A stretch of 5,169 nt of DNA from an uncultured Candidatus Saccharibacteria bacterium (lineage in GTDB: Bacteria > Patescibacteriota > Saccharimonadia > Saccharimonadales > Saccharimonadaceae), in the NCBI GenBank assembly GCA_947427985.1, contig CANEKB010000075.1, forward strand, positions 1 through 5,169, given 5' to 3'. Shown one piece after another: positions 1 to 4,931 of this stretch. The first letter of the stretch is position 1, and the number at the start of each line of letters is the position of its first letter. Below the pieces are notes generated by a model. The model was given only the letters and a program-made list of their open reading frames with translations. It did no database searches and had not been told where the DNA came from. A program made the position numbers and the translations under genes.

Positions 1-92
1 GGAGCTTCGCTCGTCCAAAAGACGCGCTTCATCTCCTCAAATTCAAAAATAGCTCAATTTTAGTTCCAAATTTATGGCAAAGTTTCTAAATT

Positions 93-97
93 GGAGG
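93..97 (+). promoter_or_regulatory. Ribosome-binding site of the HD-domain gene
   Basis: GGAGG lies 5 nt before ATG 103. This fixes the start at 103 and not at the in-frame TTG at 91, which would lie upstream of the Shine-Dalgarno itself. No convincing promoter was found in the 90 bases before it. Confidence 0.8.
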
Positions 98-102
98 TCG
101 AG

Positions 103-744
103 ATGAGCAATAAGCCAGAAAAAGTTGTACGGTTTTACGTACTGTGCAATAAACTGAAAGATTTGGTTCGGACGGGGTGGAAAGATGTTTGGCATGTGAA
201 GAAAGAGCGACTAGAAAGCGTGGCGGAACATATTTATGGCGTGCAGATGTTGGCGATAGCGATGGCGCTGGAATATGATTATGATGTCGATTTGATGAAA
301 GTAATTATGATGCTGGCAGTACACGAGCTGGAAGAGGTAGCGATGGGGGATATTATCCCGTTCGAAATGTCGCTTGAAGAAAAGAAAGCACGTGGGCAAG
401 CGGTGGTGGCGGAAATGCTAGGAGGATTACAGGGCGGAGATAAGATACAAGAATTGTTTGAGGAATATTACGAACAGCGGACTCCGGAGGCAAAATTTGC
501 GAAGTGGTGTGATAAGCTGGAGGCGGATCTGCAGATGAAGATTTATGATGAGGAGGGACGAGTAGATTTGGCAGAACAAGATGAAAATGCGATGCTGGCG
601 GACGAGGAGGTACGTGAGGCTGCAAAAGGGAAGAATAGCGCATCGGCGATCTGGTTAGAATATAATCGGCGAAAGAACGGGTATGATGAGAATTTCTTGG
701 CGGTGTCACGATATGCAGAAGAGCATAAGATAATAGGAAACTGA
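103..744 (+). CDS. HD-domain phosphohydrolase, YfbR/HDDC2-like (probable 5'-deoxynucleotidase)
   Basis: This is a 213-residue soluble protein. The layout matches the HD_3/YfbR-like family of metal-dependent nucleotidases, which dephosphorylate (deoxy)nucleoside monophosphates in the cytosol. The visible metal-site motifs are ESVAEH (His43), VHELEEVAMGDI (His74-Glu75, Glu78, Gly82-Asp83) and KWCDKLEAD (Asp137). The family normally reads His-Asp where this protein has His74-Glu75, so one metal ligand is conservatively replaced. Length and order of motifs fit a complete family member. The start is set by GGAGG at 93-97. The gene stands alone and ends in TGA 11 bases before a strong hairpin terminator. 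A role in nucleotide-pool turnover is inferred from family; the substrate cannot be read from sequence. ndk, another nucleotide enzyme, lies about 1 kb away but on the opposite strand, so the two are not an operon. Confidence 0.85.
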   Translation: MSNKPEKVVRFYVLCNKLKDLVRTGWKDVWHVKKERLESVAEHIYGVQMLAIAMALEYDYDVDLMKVIMMLAVHELEEVAMGDIIPFEMSLEEKKARGQAVVAEMLGGLQGGDKIQELFEEYYEQRTPEAKFAKWCDKLEADLQMKIYDEEGRVDLAEQDENAMLADEEVREAAKGKNSASAIWLEYNRRKNGYDENFLAVSRYAEEHKIIGN

Positions 745-754
745 ATTTGGGTTT

Positions 755-789
755 AAAATGAACTTGTATAGGCTATACAAGTTCATTTT
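755..789. terminator. Bidirectional intrinsic terminator between convergent genes
   Basis: A perfect 16-bp stem (755-770 with 774-789) encloses a 3-nt GGC loop. The stem starts AAAATGAAC and ends GTTCATTTT, so a U-rich tail is present in the transcript from either strand. It serves the HD-domain gene on the plus strand and the 824-1528 gene on the minus strand, whose stop codons flank it. Confidence 0.88.
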
Positions 790-823
790 GTTGTGACCCC
801 TGTAAAGTTCGTAGATGAACGGG

Positions 824-1528
824 CTAGTTGGACTCTTGTTTGTCGCGTTTGCGATATTCGTTGGCAGATTCTCCAGTATGAAGTGCGCCTGTATTGTCGA
901 GATAAGCGCCTTTTAACATGCCACTGCTGATAGCTTGCCTGATATGGTCGTTGCTGCTTATGGCGAAGTCATCGTCAAACAATTTGAACAATGTATTCGT
1001 AGTTGTCATCCCTAGGTAGCTTTGAGTGCGTTCATCCATTGTATGAAAATTGTCTGCGTATGGGTCTCCTGTTGGTGCGCGTTCTGAAAAATCAGTAGAT
1101 CCGATTGGGGTATAAACTTGATCTTCACCGTGACCTTTTATTTCCATATGCCATTCGCGAACCTTGTCGGCGTCAGCGCCAATTTTTAGCATGTCGTTTC
1201 CGTATAGGTAGGCGCCTTTAAGCTTGTCGCCGGCAAGAGCCTGTTTGAAAGCGTTAGCAAATGATTGGGCAAATTCTTGACTTTCTGGATTTTCTGAGTC
1301 TGCTTTGAAGATATTGTAAATATTGGACCCGAATTGCTGGATATAGCTGCTAGTATGTTTATCCATAGTTTCTAGAGTATCTCGAATCTCTGCATTAAGA
1401 TCTACTGTGGGATCTTTGTCTTGCATGTTGTGCTGATCGCCACTAAAAGGGACTTCTTTCTTAAGGTTATCCCATTCAGTAGTTTGGTTTGGCTCATGGT
1501 TTTGAGTGTTGTAGCTTTCGCCTGGCAT
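824..1528 (-). CDS. Hypothetical protein with an internally duplicated domain
   Basis: I do not recognise this 234-residue protein. It has no signal peptide or membrane segment and is hydrophilic and acidic. Residues 1-50 look disordered (rich in N, Q, D, E). The rest contains two diverged copies of one unit. Copy 1 (about 54-130) opens TMDKHTSSY and carries LKGAYLYG at 103-110. Copy 2 (about 163-229) opens TMDERTQSY and carries LKGAYLDN at 205-212. Both copies place an Asx/Phe-rich helix-like stretch between these motifs and a charged tail after them. The ATG at 1528 is chosen because a perfect AGGAGG lies 4 nt before it; the in-frame extension to 1588 would start inside the upstream hairpin. 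Expression appears to be controlled by the structured leader at 1575-1694. Function is unknown; a cytosolic binding or stress protein, or a leaderless secreted effector, would all be guesses. Confidence 0.82.
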   Translation of the reverse strand: MPGESYNTQNHEPNQTTEWDNLKKEVPFSGDQHNMQDKDPTVDLNAEIRDTLETMDKHTSSYIQQFGSNIYNIFKADSENPESQEFAQSFANAFKQALAGDKLKGAYLYGNDMLKIGADADKVREWHMEIKGHGEDQVYTPIGSTDFSERAPTGDPYADNFHTMDERTQSYLGMTTTNTLFKLFDDDFAISSNDHIRQAISSGMLKGAYLDNTGALHTGESANEYRKRDKQESN

Positions 1529-1532
1529 CTTG

Positions 1533-1538
1533 CCTCCT
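1533..1538 (-). promoter_or_regulatory. Consensus Shine-Dalgarno of the duplicated-domain gene
   Basis: AGGAGG on the minus strand, 4 nt before ATG 1528, is the strongest ribosome-binding site in the window and decides the start. It lies downstream of the leader terminator, so it is transcribed only when that terminator is read through. Confidence 0.85.
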
Positions 1539-1574
1539 GTAGTAAAGTTAGTGCTAAATATCGTGACGAGAAAC

Positions 1575-1596
1575 AAAAAGGACGCCACGAGGCGTC
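1575..1596 (-). terminator. Intrinsic terminator (attenuator) inside the leader of the 824-1528 gene
   Basis: On the minus strand GACGCC (1596-1591), a TCGT tetraloop (1590-1587) and GGCGTC (1586-1581) form a 6-bp GC-rich hairpin. It is followed by C and five Ts (1579-1575), then GTTT. It sits about 47 bases upstream of the start codon, not after a gene, which is the placement of an attenuator. The plus strand has no T tract after the hairpin, so it is directional. Confidence 0.72.
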
Positions 1597-1694
1597 TTAC
1601 TTCCTATACTATAGCTCGGATAACATCCTAACTACTACATGGCGTCCTTTCGGCGGGCGTATCCGTAGTAGTCTGATAGTATAAAAAGTAAGAC
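1575..1694 (-). ncRNA. Structured leader RNA, candidate riboswitch or attenuator (or stand-alone small RNA)
   Basis: A transcript from the extended -10 at 1701-1709 would begin near 1694 and immediately enter a paired region. P1 pairs GTCTTACT (1694-1687) with AGTAAGAC (1601-1594). It then continues as TATACTA (1683-1677) with TAGTATA (1611-1605) across a 3x3 internal loop. Inside, ACTACTA (1672-1666) pairs with TAGTAGT (1637-1631). CGGATA (1665-1660) pairs with TATCCG (1622-1617), and the last two helices cross as an H-type pseudoknot. The inner loop contains AAAGGACGCCA (1650-1640), exactly complementary to TGGCGTCCTTT (1587-1577), the 3' arm and first Ts of the terminator. The two states exclude each other. 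I match it to no riboswitch class I know. It could instead be a free RNA of about 120 nt ending at the terminator. Confidence 0.6.
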
Positions 1695-1700
1695 ACCTCT

Positions 1701-1709
1701 ATTATAACA
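1701..1709 (-). promoter_or_regulatory. Extended -10 promoter of the leader/824-1528 gene
   Basis: TGTTATAAT on the minus strand is a consensus extended -10. The hexamer 17 bp upstream (GGTATT) is not -35-like and lies inside the ndk terminator. The predicted start is near 1694, exactly the first base of the P1 helix of the leader RNA. Confidence 0.72.
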
Positions 1710-1721
1710 TAGGAAGGCAGG

Positions 1722-1752
1722 AAAATACCGCCCAGTTAATAGGCGGTATTTT
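1722..1752 (-). terminator. Intrinsic terminator of ndk
   Basis: AAAATACCGCC (1722-1732) pairs perfectly with GGCGGTATTTT (1742-1752) around a 9-nt loop. This gives an 11-bp stem with an A-rich foot and a T-rich end on either strand. It lies 16 bases past the ndk stop and just before the next minus-strand promoter, so it separates the two minus-strand transcripts. Confidence 0.82.
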
Positions 1753-1768
1753 CGGGTTTCGAAAAAGT

Positions 1769-2284
1769 TTAGCGAGTGTATTTTTCGTTAAGGTCGGAAT
1801 AGTCGTAGAGCTCTTCTGGTTTGAACCAGAGAGCGATTTCTTTCTTCGCTTCTTCTTTGCTGCCGCTAGCGTGGATGAGGTTTGGCACACCCATGCCTTT
1901 AGCATCGGAATAACCGAAGCTCATGTGGGCATAGTCGCCGCGGATAGTACCCATTTCGGCGGATTTCGGCTCGGTTGGACCAACAATTTTACGGACGAGA
2001 GGCACGCACTCAACGCCTTCGAGGCAGATTGCGATAACTGGGCCGGTCATCATGTAAGCTAGATTGTAGCGAAAAGCTTGTTCGCCACGGCGAGTGATCA
2101 TCTGGCCGATGTCTTCATAGTGCGCACGGTATTGGTCTTCATCCGGCATGACCATTTTCATGCCTACGATTTTTAGGCCAACGCGCTCGAAGCGTTGTAA
2201 AATTTCGCCGACGATACCGCGCTGAACGGCGTCAGGTTTACAGACGACTAAGCTGCGTTCAACTAAATCGCGTTCTTTTCCCAT
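1769..2284 (-). CDS. ndk: Nucleoside diphosphate kinase
   Basis: This 171-residue enzyme transfers the terminal phosphate from NTPs to NDPs through a phosphohistidine, balancing nucleotide pools in the cytosol. Diagnostic segments are SLVVCKPDAVQRG (11-23, with Lys16 at the ATP site), KIVGPTEP (Arg98 and Thr104 nearby), TIRGDYAH (Arg115) and PNLIHASGS with the catalytic His138. It is longer than the usual 135-150 residues. There is an insertion of about seven residues between RGD (115-117) and NLIH, extra residues at 57-70, and a short C-terminal extension after WFKPEEL. The family motif NVIHGSDS here reads NLIHASGS, a mild change. GGAG (2292-2295) precedes ATG 2284 by 7 nt. It is monocistronic, with its own promoter and terminator, and divergent from the bPH2-SurA operon. 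Confidence 0.96.
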   Translation of the reverse strand: MGKERDLVERSLVVCKPDAVQRGIVGEILQRFERVGLKIVGMKMVMPDEDQYRAHYEDIGQMITRRGEQAFRYNLAYMMTGPVIAICLEGVECVPLVRKIVGPTEPKSAEMGTIRGDYAHMSFGYSDAKGMGVPNLIHASGSKEEAKKEIALWFKPEELYDYSDLNEKYTR

Positions 2285-2310
2285 AATAAAACTCCATTAT
2301 TTTGATATAT

Positions 2311-2319
2311 ATTATAGCA
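2311..2319 (-). promoter_or_regulatory. Extended -10 promoter of ndk
   Basis: TGCTATAAT on the minus strand predicts a transcript start near 2304 and a 20-nt leader carrying GGAG at 2292-2295. No -35 is visible. The position where a -35 would lie is occupied by the opposing -10 at 2332-2337. Confidence 0.75.
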
Positions 2320-2328
2320 CATTTCGCG

Positions 2329-2337
2329 TGGTATAAT
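2329..2337 (+). promoter_or_regulatory. Extended -10 promoter of the bPH2-SurA operon, probably leaderless
   Basis: TGGTATAAT ends at 2337, so transcription should begin at about 2344, the A of the start codon of the next gene. There is no Shine-Dalgarno between the -10 and the ATG. The 17-bp-spaced -35 position (about 2309-2314) overlaps the ndk -10. Confidence 0.75.
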
Positions 2338-2343
2338 AGATAT

Positions 2344-2829
2344 ATGGCAGAAATGGCATTTGATGGGCAGCGCGAGGGGGAAGAAGTAGAACTAATATTT
2401 CGGCGGCATTTTTTGACGACATGGCGAGGGTTGGTAATGTTGATTTTGTTTGTGGGATTGGGGTATATTCCGATGCTAGTGCGACCGGGTGAGCAAGTCT
2501 GGTTCTTTGTCTGGTTAGGATGTCTAACGGTGGGGCTCTTGTTTGCGTTAAACGTGTATATGAAGTGGTACTTTTCCTACTATTTAGTGACAAATGAACG
2601 AATTCGTCAGGTACGGCAAAGGGGAATTTTTCGGAAAACGGTAGTAGATTTGGGTTTAGATAAAATTCAGAGCATTAAATATGATGTACCGGGGATTTGG
2701 GCTGGGATGCTTGGATATGGGACGCTTTTGATTCGAACACAAGTGGGGAATATGACAATTAGTATGGTGCAAAAACCGGAAAAGATTTATAATATATTGC
2801 AAGATTTAGCAAGTAAGGCGACGAAATAA
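2344..2829 (+). CDS. Membrane protein with bacterial PH (bPH2, YdbS-like) domain
   Basis: This 161-residue protein has a short polar N-terminus and two hydrophobic membrane segments (about 29-47 and 52-73). A C-terminal bPH2-type domain (about 76-155) follows. The domain opens YYLVTNERI and continues with GIFRKTVVDLGLDKIQSIKY and GTLLIRTQVG, which is the usual bPH2 pattern (PF03703). Such proteins are inner-membrane proteins of poorly known role, often linked to envelope homeostasis; the family does not name a ligand. ATG 2344 is preferred because the -10 at 2332-2337 would start the mRNA there. Upstream in-frame codons back to 2302 cross the promoter. It is the first gene of an operon: its TAA overlaps the next ATG by one base. 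Confidence is high for the family, low for the role. Confidence 0.85.
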   Translation: MAEMAFDGQREGEEVELIFRRHFLTTWRGLVMLILFVGLGYIPMLVRPGEQVWFFVWLGCLTVGLLFALNVYMKWYFSYYLVTNERIRQVRQRGIFRKTVVDLGLDKIQSIKYDVPGIWAGMLGYGTLLIRTQVGNMTISMVQKPEKIYNILQDLASKATK

Positions 2830-3851
2830 TGAGTATTTTTAAGCAAAAACCAAAAACCGAGCGAGAAAAAGTCGAAGAACGGCGCGAAGAGGTTTTGGCG
2901 CGGGGGAAGAAATTCAAGTACCCGATGCAGTATGCTAAGCATCGTTTGATGGTTAATACTATAATCGTGGCGGTAATTGCGATTGTTTTGATGGTAGTGG
3001 CAGGTTGGGCGATGCTTTACAAGTTCCAGGATACGGGCGATATGATTTATCGAGTGACACAGGTGATTCCGGTGCCGGTGGCAGAAGTGGAAGGGGCACG
3101 GGTGCGATATAGTGATTATCTCATGATTTATCGGAGCAACTTGATAACTTCGGAGCAGCAAGGCGGCCAACTAGGAAGTGGCGAAGATGCGGAAGCGGTG
3201 CGTGAAGCTTATAAGCAAGCAGCATTGTATTCGGCGGTGGAGTATACCTATGCGTTGAAGCTAGGACGAGAGTTAAATCTAACCGTGACGGAGCAGGAGA
3301 TTGATCAGGCCTTTGATGAGCATCGGAAAGTTGGAGGTGTGGAACGGAGCGAAGAGGGTTTCTTGAAGATTCTGAACGATAATTTCGGAATGAATAAGCG
3401 AGAATATCGGCGGATGCTGTATTTACTTTTGATGAAGGCGAAGGTATCGCAGGAGATTGATAAGCCGGCGGCGGAGCAAGCACAGAAAGTAGAGCGAATT
3501 TTGGCGGAGAGTGATAATGATTTACGAAAGGCTGCAGAGGAACTGAGCGGTCCAGACGTAGAATACCAAGAGACTGGGCGATTAGTTGACAATATGAATG
3601 TTGATGGCGGTCGTTCGGCAGCAGCGATGAAGTTGGAGCCGGGGCAAGTGTCAAGTCGATTCTTGTCGAGCAATGGCGATGGATACTATTTTGTGAAGTT
3701 GATTGATAAAACGGATTCGGAAGTAAACTATAATTCGCTAAAGATTAGCTTTACGGAGTTTGACCGGCGGATAGCGGAGCTGTATGCGAATGGTGATGTC
3801 GAAGTATTTATTACGATTAGTGATGAGGCGGAGCGGGCCGAGGAAGAGTAA
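2829..3851 (+). CDS. Membrane-anchored SurA_N-type chaperone with degenerate parvulin domain
   Basis: This 340-residue protein has a highly charged cytoplasmic N-terminus (1-40) and one transmembrane helix (about 41-64). A large extracytoplasmic part follows. Residues about 84-212 look like a SurA_N/PrsA N-terminal chaperone region: a substrate-binding helical module with YSDYLMIYRSNL, TVTEQEIDQAF and LNDNFGMNKREYRRML. Residues about 216-295 follow the parvulin peptidyl-prolyl isomerase outline. They include AQKVERILAES, a G-R-L segment, and KLEPGQVS followed by GYYFVKLIDKT. The His residues usual in active parvulins (the RAxHIL and GYHIIKL positions) are absent, so it is probably a holdase chaperone, not an isomerase. 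A further tail reaches 340 and is very acidic at the end. It is translationally coupled to both neighbours by TAATG overlaps. A role in folding exported proteins is inferred from family. Confidence 0.83.
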   Translation: MSIFKQKPKTEREKVEERREEVLARGKKFKYPMQYAKHRLMVNTIIVAVIAIVLMVVAGWAMLYKFQDTGDMIYRVTQVIPVPVAEVEGARVRYSDYLMIYRSNLITSEQQGGQLGSGEDAEAVREAYKQAALYSAVEYTYALKLGRELNLTVTEQEIDQAFDEHRKVGGVERSEEGFLKILNDNFGMNKREYRRMLYLLLMKAKVSQEIDKPAAEQAQKVERILAESDNDLRKAAEELSGPDVEYQETGRLVDNMNVDGGRSAAAMKLEPGQVSSRFLSSNGDGYYFVKLIDKTDSEVNYNSLKISFTEFDRRIAELYANGDVEVFITISDEAERAEEE

Positions 3852-4228
3852 TGGTTAGGCGGCTAGTAAAGGTCTTATTAGTATTAGCGCTGGTGGCTTT
3901 TGTCGGTTTGAAGTTTTTGCCATTAGGAGCAAGTACGGTGTTCCAGAGCGTGGATACGGGTAAGAATTTCACAGTACCAAACCTAGTGGTGCCGGCGGGG
4001 GAATGTTGCGCATACGCGGCGACGTTTAAGTCGATACGGAGCGTATGGTCACTTGAACGAGAGGTAGAGAAGATCCTCGAGGATGATTATGAGGAGATGG
4101 TTTGTTCGCGCGGGGATAGGGTTTATTATGATGTGGAGCAAAATGTTACTGTGACTGGGTACACCGTGAGGTTGGGATTCCCGTTTAATGAAGTGATTAT
4201 TTCTTATGAACTTGGAAAGAAGTGTTAA
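3851..4228 (+). CDS. Small exported or anchored protein with four cysteines, unknown function
   Basis: I do not recognise this 125-residue protein. A positively charged start (MVRRLVK) and a hydrophobic segment (about 8-25) form a signal peptide or single anchor. No lipobox cysteine is present. The remaining 100 residues should be extracytoplasmic and contain Cys52-Cys53, Cys85 and a C-terminal Cys125, enough for two disulfides. The stretch SLEREVEKILEDDYEEMVC (67-85) looks helical. Residues 90-121 (DRVYYDVEQNVTVTGYTVRL and after) look like beta strands. Its ATG overlaps the stop of the SurA-like gene, so it is the third member of the same operon, and it is followed by the operon terminator. 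A partner or client of the chaperone upstream is possible but not shown. Confidence 0.8.
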   Translation: MVRRLVKVLLVLALVAFVGLKFLPLGASTVFQSVDTGKNFTVPNLVVPAGECCAYAATFKSIRSVWSLEREVEKILEDDYEEMVCSRGDRVYYDVEQNVTVTGYTVRLGFPFNEVIISYELGKKC

Positions 4229-4297
4229 GATGGGTTTGTTGGTTACTAGTTTAGTTATTACTCAAGACCATCCAGCATAGAAAATGCACAAGTACAT

Positions 4298-4340
4298 AAG
4301 AAACGTCTATTCTTACGAGTGGGCGTTTCTTTTAGTTTTT
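4298..4340 (+). terminator. Intrinsic terminator of the bPH2-SurA operon
   Basis: AAGAAACGTC (4298-4307) pairs with GGCGTTTCTT (4322-4331), with one G-T pair, around a 14-nt loop. TTAGTTTTT follows. It lies about 70 bases after the last operon gene. A 10-bp inverted pair, TAGTTATTAC at 4252-4261 and GTAATAACTA at 4342-4351, brackets it. Confidence 0.83.
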
Positions 4341-4390
4341 CGTAATAACTAGGCAAAGCCTTAAGCTTGCCGCCACTTCTGTTTATTTTT

Positions 4391-4434
4391 CTTCATCCTC
4401 TCCTTATATTACTCTATGGCTAGACAACGGAGGG
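4391..4434 (+). repeat. FISUMP cassette 3'-end repeat, copy A
   Basis: Copy A begins CTTCATCCTC and contains a 27-bp core (4408-4434) opening ATTACTCTATGG. The core is identical in copies B and C. Read on the minus strand the core encodes the protein end LRCLAIE plus the TAA stop, and the rest is 3' untranslated sequence. The conserved part therefore spans the coding end and beyond. Confidence 0.92.
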
Positions 4435-4693
4435 GTTTACCCCAGAAACGTGGCCCTAAAAATGTAGGAGCGATTCCATCGGCGACAGTTAGATACATGC
4501 CTTCATATACTAAACTTGGCGCACTTTTAGTCCAGCTGAATCCACCGCCTCCTCCAAACCATAGAGAATTCCCGTACCAACTTTCCGATTGACTCGGGTG
4601 TCCGTTGCGGACGAAGAAAAGAGACACCTCGTCCGCAGCGGGTATTTGCGTCACGGTTTTGGGTATACCTACGGCGTAGCCCAAGATGAACAC
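4409..4693 (-). pseudogene. FISUMP-like C-terminal cassette 1, 5'-truncated
   Basis: This open frame encodes about 94 residues that look like the second half of a FISUMP domain (Fibrobacter succinogenes major paralogous domain, a surface-protein module). TQIPAADEVSLFFVRNG matches the usual RLPT-x-x-E-W region. A Gly-rich turn and FSWTKS follow in place of the usual WSS motif. The end is RFWGKPLRCLAIE, the family's R-x-x-G-x-x-x-RC ending. The N-terminal half of the domain and any signal or type IV pilin leader are missing. The only start in frame (GTG 4693) has no ribosome-binding site. The frame has no stop back to 4829, but the upstream reading does not look like FISUMP. It overlaps cassette 2 head to head over 4589-4693. 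I call it a silent or remnant cassette; a real small gene is less likely. Confidence 0.68.
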
Positions 4694-4843
4694 CTTACTA
4701 TTGGAACCGGCGGTAAGATAGATACGTCTAGTGGCTATTATAGAAACTATTACCTGTGGTTCAATGCTACAATTGTAGATCCAATCCGAGCAAATGGAGC
4801 GCGCTTCGTTGGTCTCTCCCTCCGTTGTCTAGCCATAGAGTAA
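4589..4843 (+). pseudogene. FISUMP-like C-terminal cassette 2, 5'-truncated
   Basis: The frame is open from 4565, after a TAG at 4562. It encodes LTRVSVADEEKRHLVRSG, aligning with cassette 1's VTQIPAADEVSLFFVRNG. After that come SSGYYRNYYLWFN and ARFVGLSLRCLAIE, matching the typical FISUMP ending (A-Y-Y-L-x-F, then R-x-x-G-x-S-x-RC). It lacks the N-terminal half of the domain and any export signal. TTG 4589 has no Shine-Dalgarno. Its 5' end is antisense to that of cassette 1, and the two share an imperfect inverted repeat there. The middle is very different from cassette 1 while both ends are conserved, as expected of variable cassettes. Decay of duplicated FISUMP genes is the alternative reading. 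Confidence 0.68.
4590..4653. repeat. Imperfect inverted repeat at the head-to-head cassette junction
   Basis: TGCGGACGA (4606-4614) is perfectly inverted as TCGTCCGCA (4629-4637) around a 14-nt centre. Imperfect matching continues outward to 4590 and 4653, about 18 of 25 positions in all. Each arm encodes the ADE motif of one cassette, so the symmetry reflects the shared 5' sequence of the two cassettes meeting nose to nose. Confidence 0.75.
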
Positions 4844-4860
4844 TCAATGGGAGGATGAAG
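4818..4860 (-). repeat. FISUMP cassette 3'-end repeat, copy B (inverted)
   Basis: This is the same repeat as copies A and C but in the opposite orientation. The 27-bp core is 4818-4844, and it is followed by GGGAGGATGAAG, the inverse of the CTTCATCCTC arm in copy A. It encodes the LRCLAIE end and stop of cassette 2. Copies A and B form an inverted pair around both cassettes. Confidence 0.92.
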
Positions 4861-4931
4861 GTTAATTAGTTATTACTATTCAAATCTAGCAATCTGATCA
4901 ATAGATAACCTTTTGCCGTATATAAAACACA

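Larger units (their letters stand above)
4252..4876. repeat. Three copies of TAGTTATTAC
   Basis: TAGTTATTAC occurs at 4252-4261 and 4867-4876 on the plus strand, and inverted at 4342-4351. The first two copies bracket the operon terminator. The last two lie outside the FISUMP cassette pair, outward of the 43-44 bp repeats, so they extend the inverted symmetry of that block. The span given covers all three copies. Confidence 0.6.

Noticed and set aside
1..89. Possible tail of an upstream plus-strand gene (frame ending TAA 87-89), or a minus-strand gene start at ATG 32
   Set aside because: All three plus frames give plausible short tails, and none has a recognisable motif. The minus ATG has GAGGAG directly abutting it, which is too close for a working SD. 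Nothing can be supported.
353..709. 118-residue minus-strand open frame inside the HD-domain gene
   Set aside because: It is a shadow of a well-supported gene with family motifs; the composition is Pro/His/Ser-rich with no family resemblance.
807..820. GTTC...GAAC mini-hairpin next to the 824 stop
   Set aside because: It has only four base pairs and is redundant with the strong terminator at 755-789.
1529..1588. Longer start for the 824-1528 protein (hydrophobic MASFLFLVTIF extension resembling a signal peptide)
   Set aside because: It would begin inside the leader terminator hairpin without an SD, whereas ATG 1528 has a perfect AGGAGG.
1421..1684. Plus-strand open frame of 87 codons over the leader region
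   Set aside because: It crosses the inverted-repeat leader and has no RBS. The minus strand holds the promoter, SD and terminator logic.
1576..1694. MITE-like inverted-repeat mobile element as the explanation for the symmetric 1576-1694 block
   Set aside because: There are no target-site duplications or second copy in the window. The directional T tract and the promoter placement fit an RNA leader better. A genome search for copies would settle it.
3121..3673. Two long minus-strand open frames within the SurA-like gene
   Set aside because: They are antisense shadows of a coupled operon gene and show no domain features.
4230..4280. 16-codon ORF (MGLLVTSLVITQDHPA) one base after the stop of the four-cysteine gene
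   Set aside because: It is too short to support without conservation and has no SD of its own. It could be a coupled micro-ORF but is more likely chance.
4355..4372. Small hairpin GGC-A-AAGC/GCTT-GCC
   Set aside because: The stem is short with a bulge and has no adjacent T tract on the minus strand; I could not assign it as a terminator.
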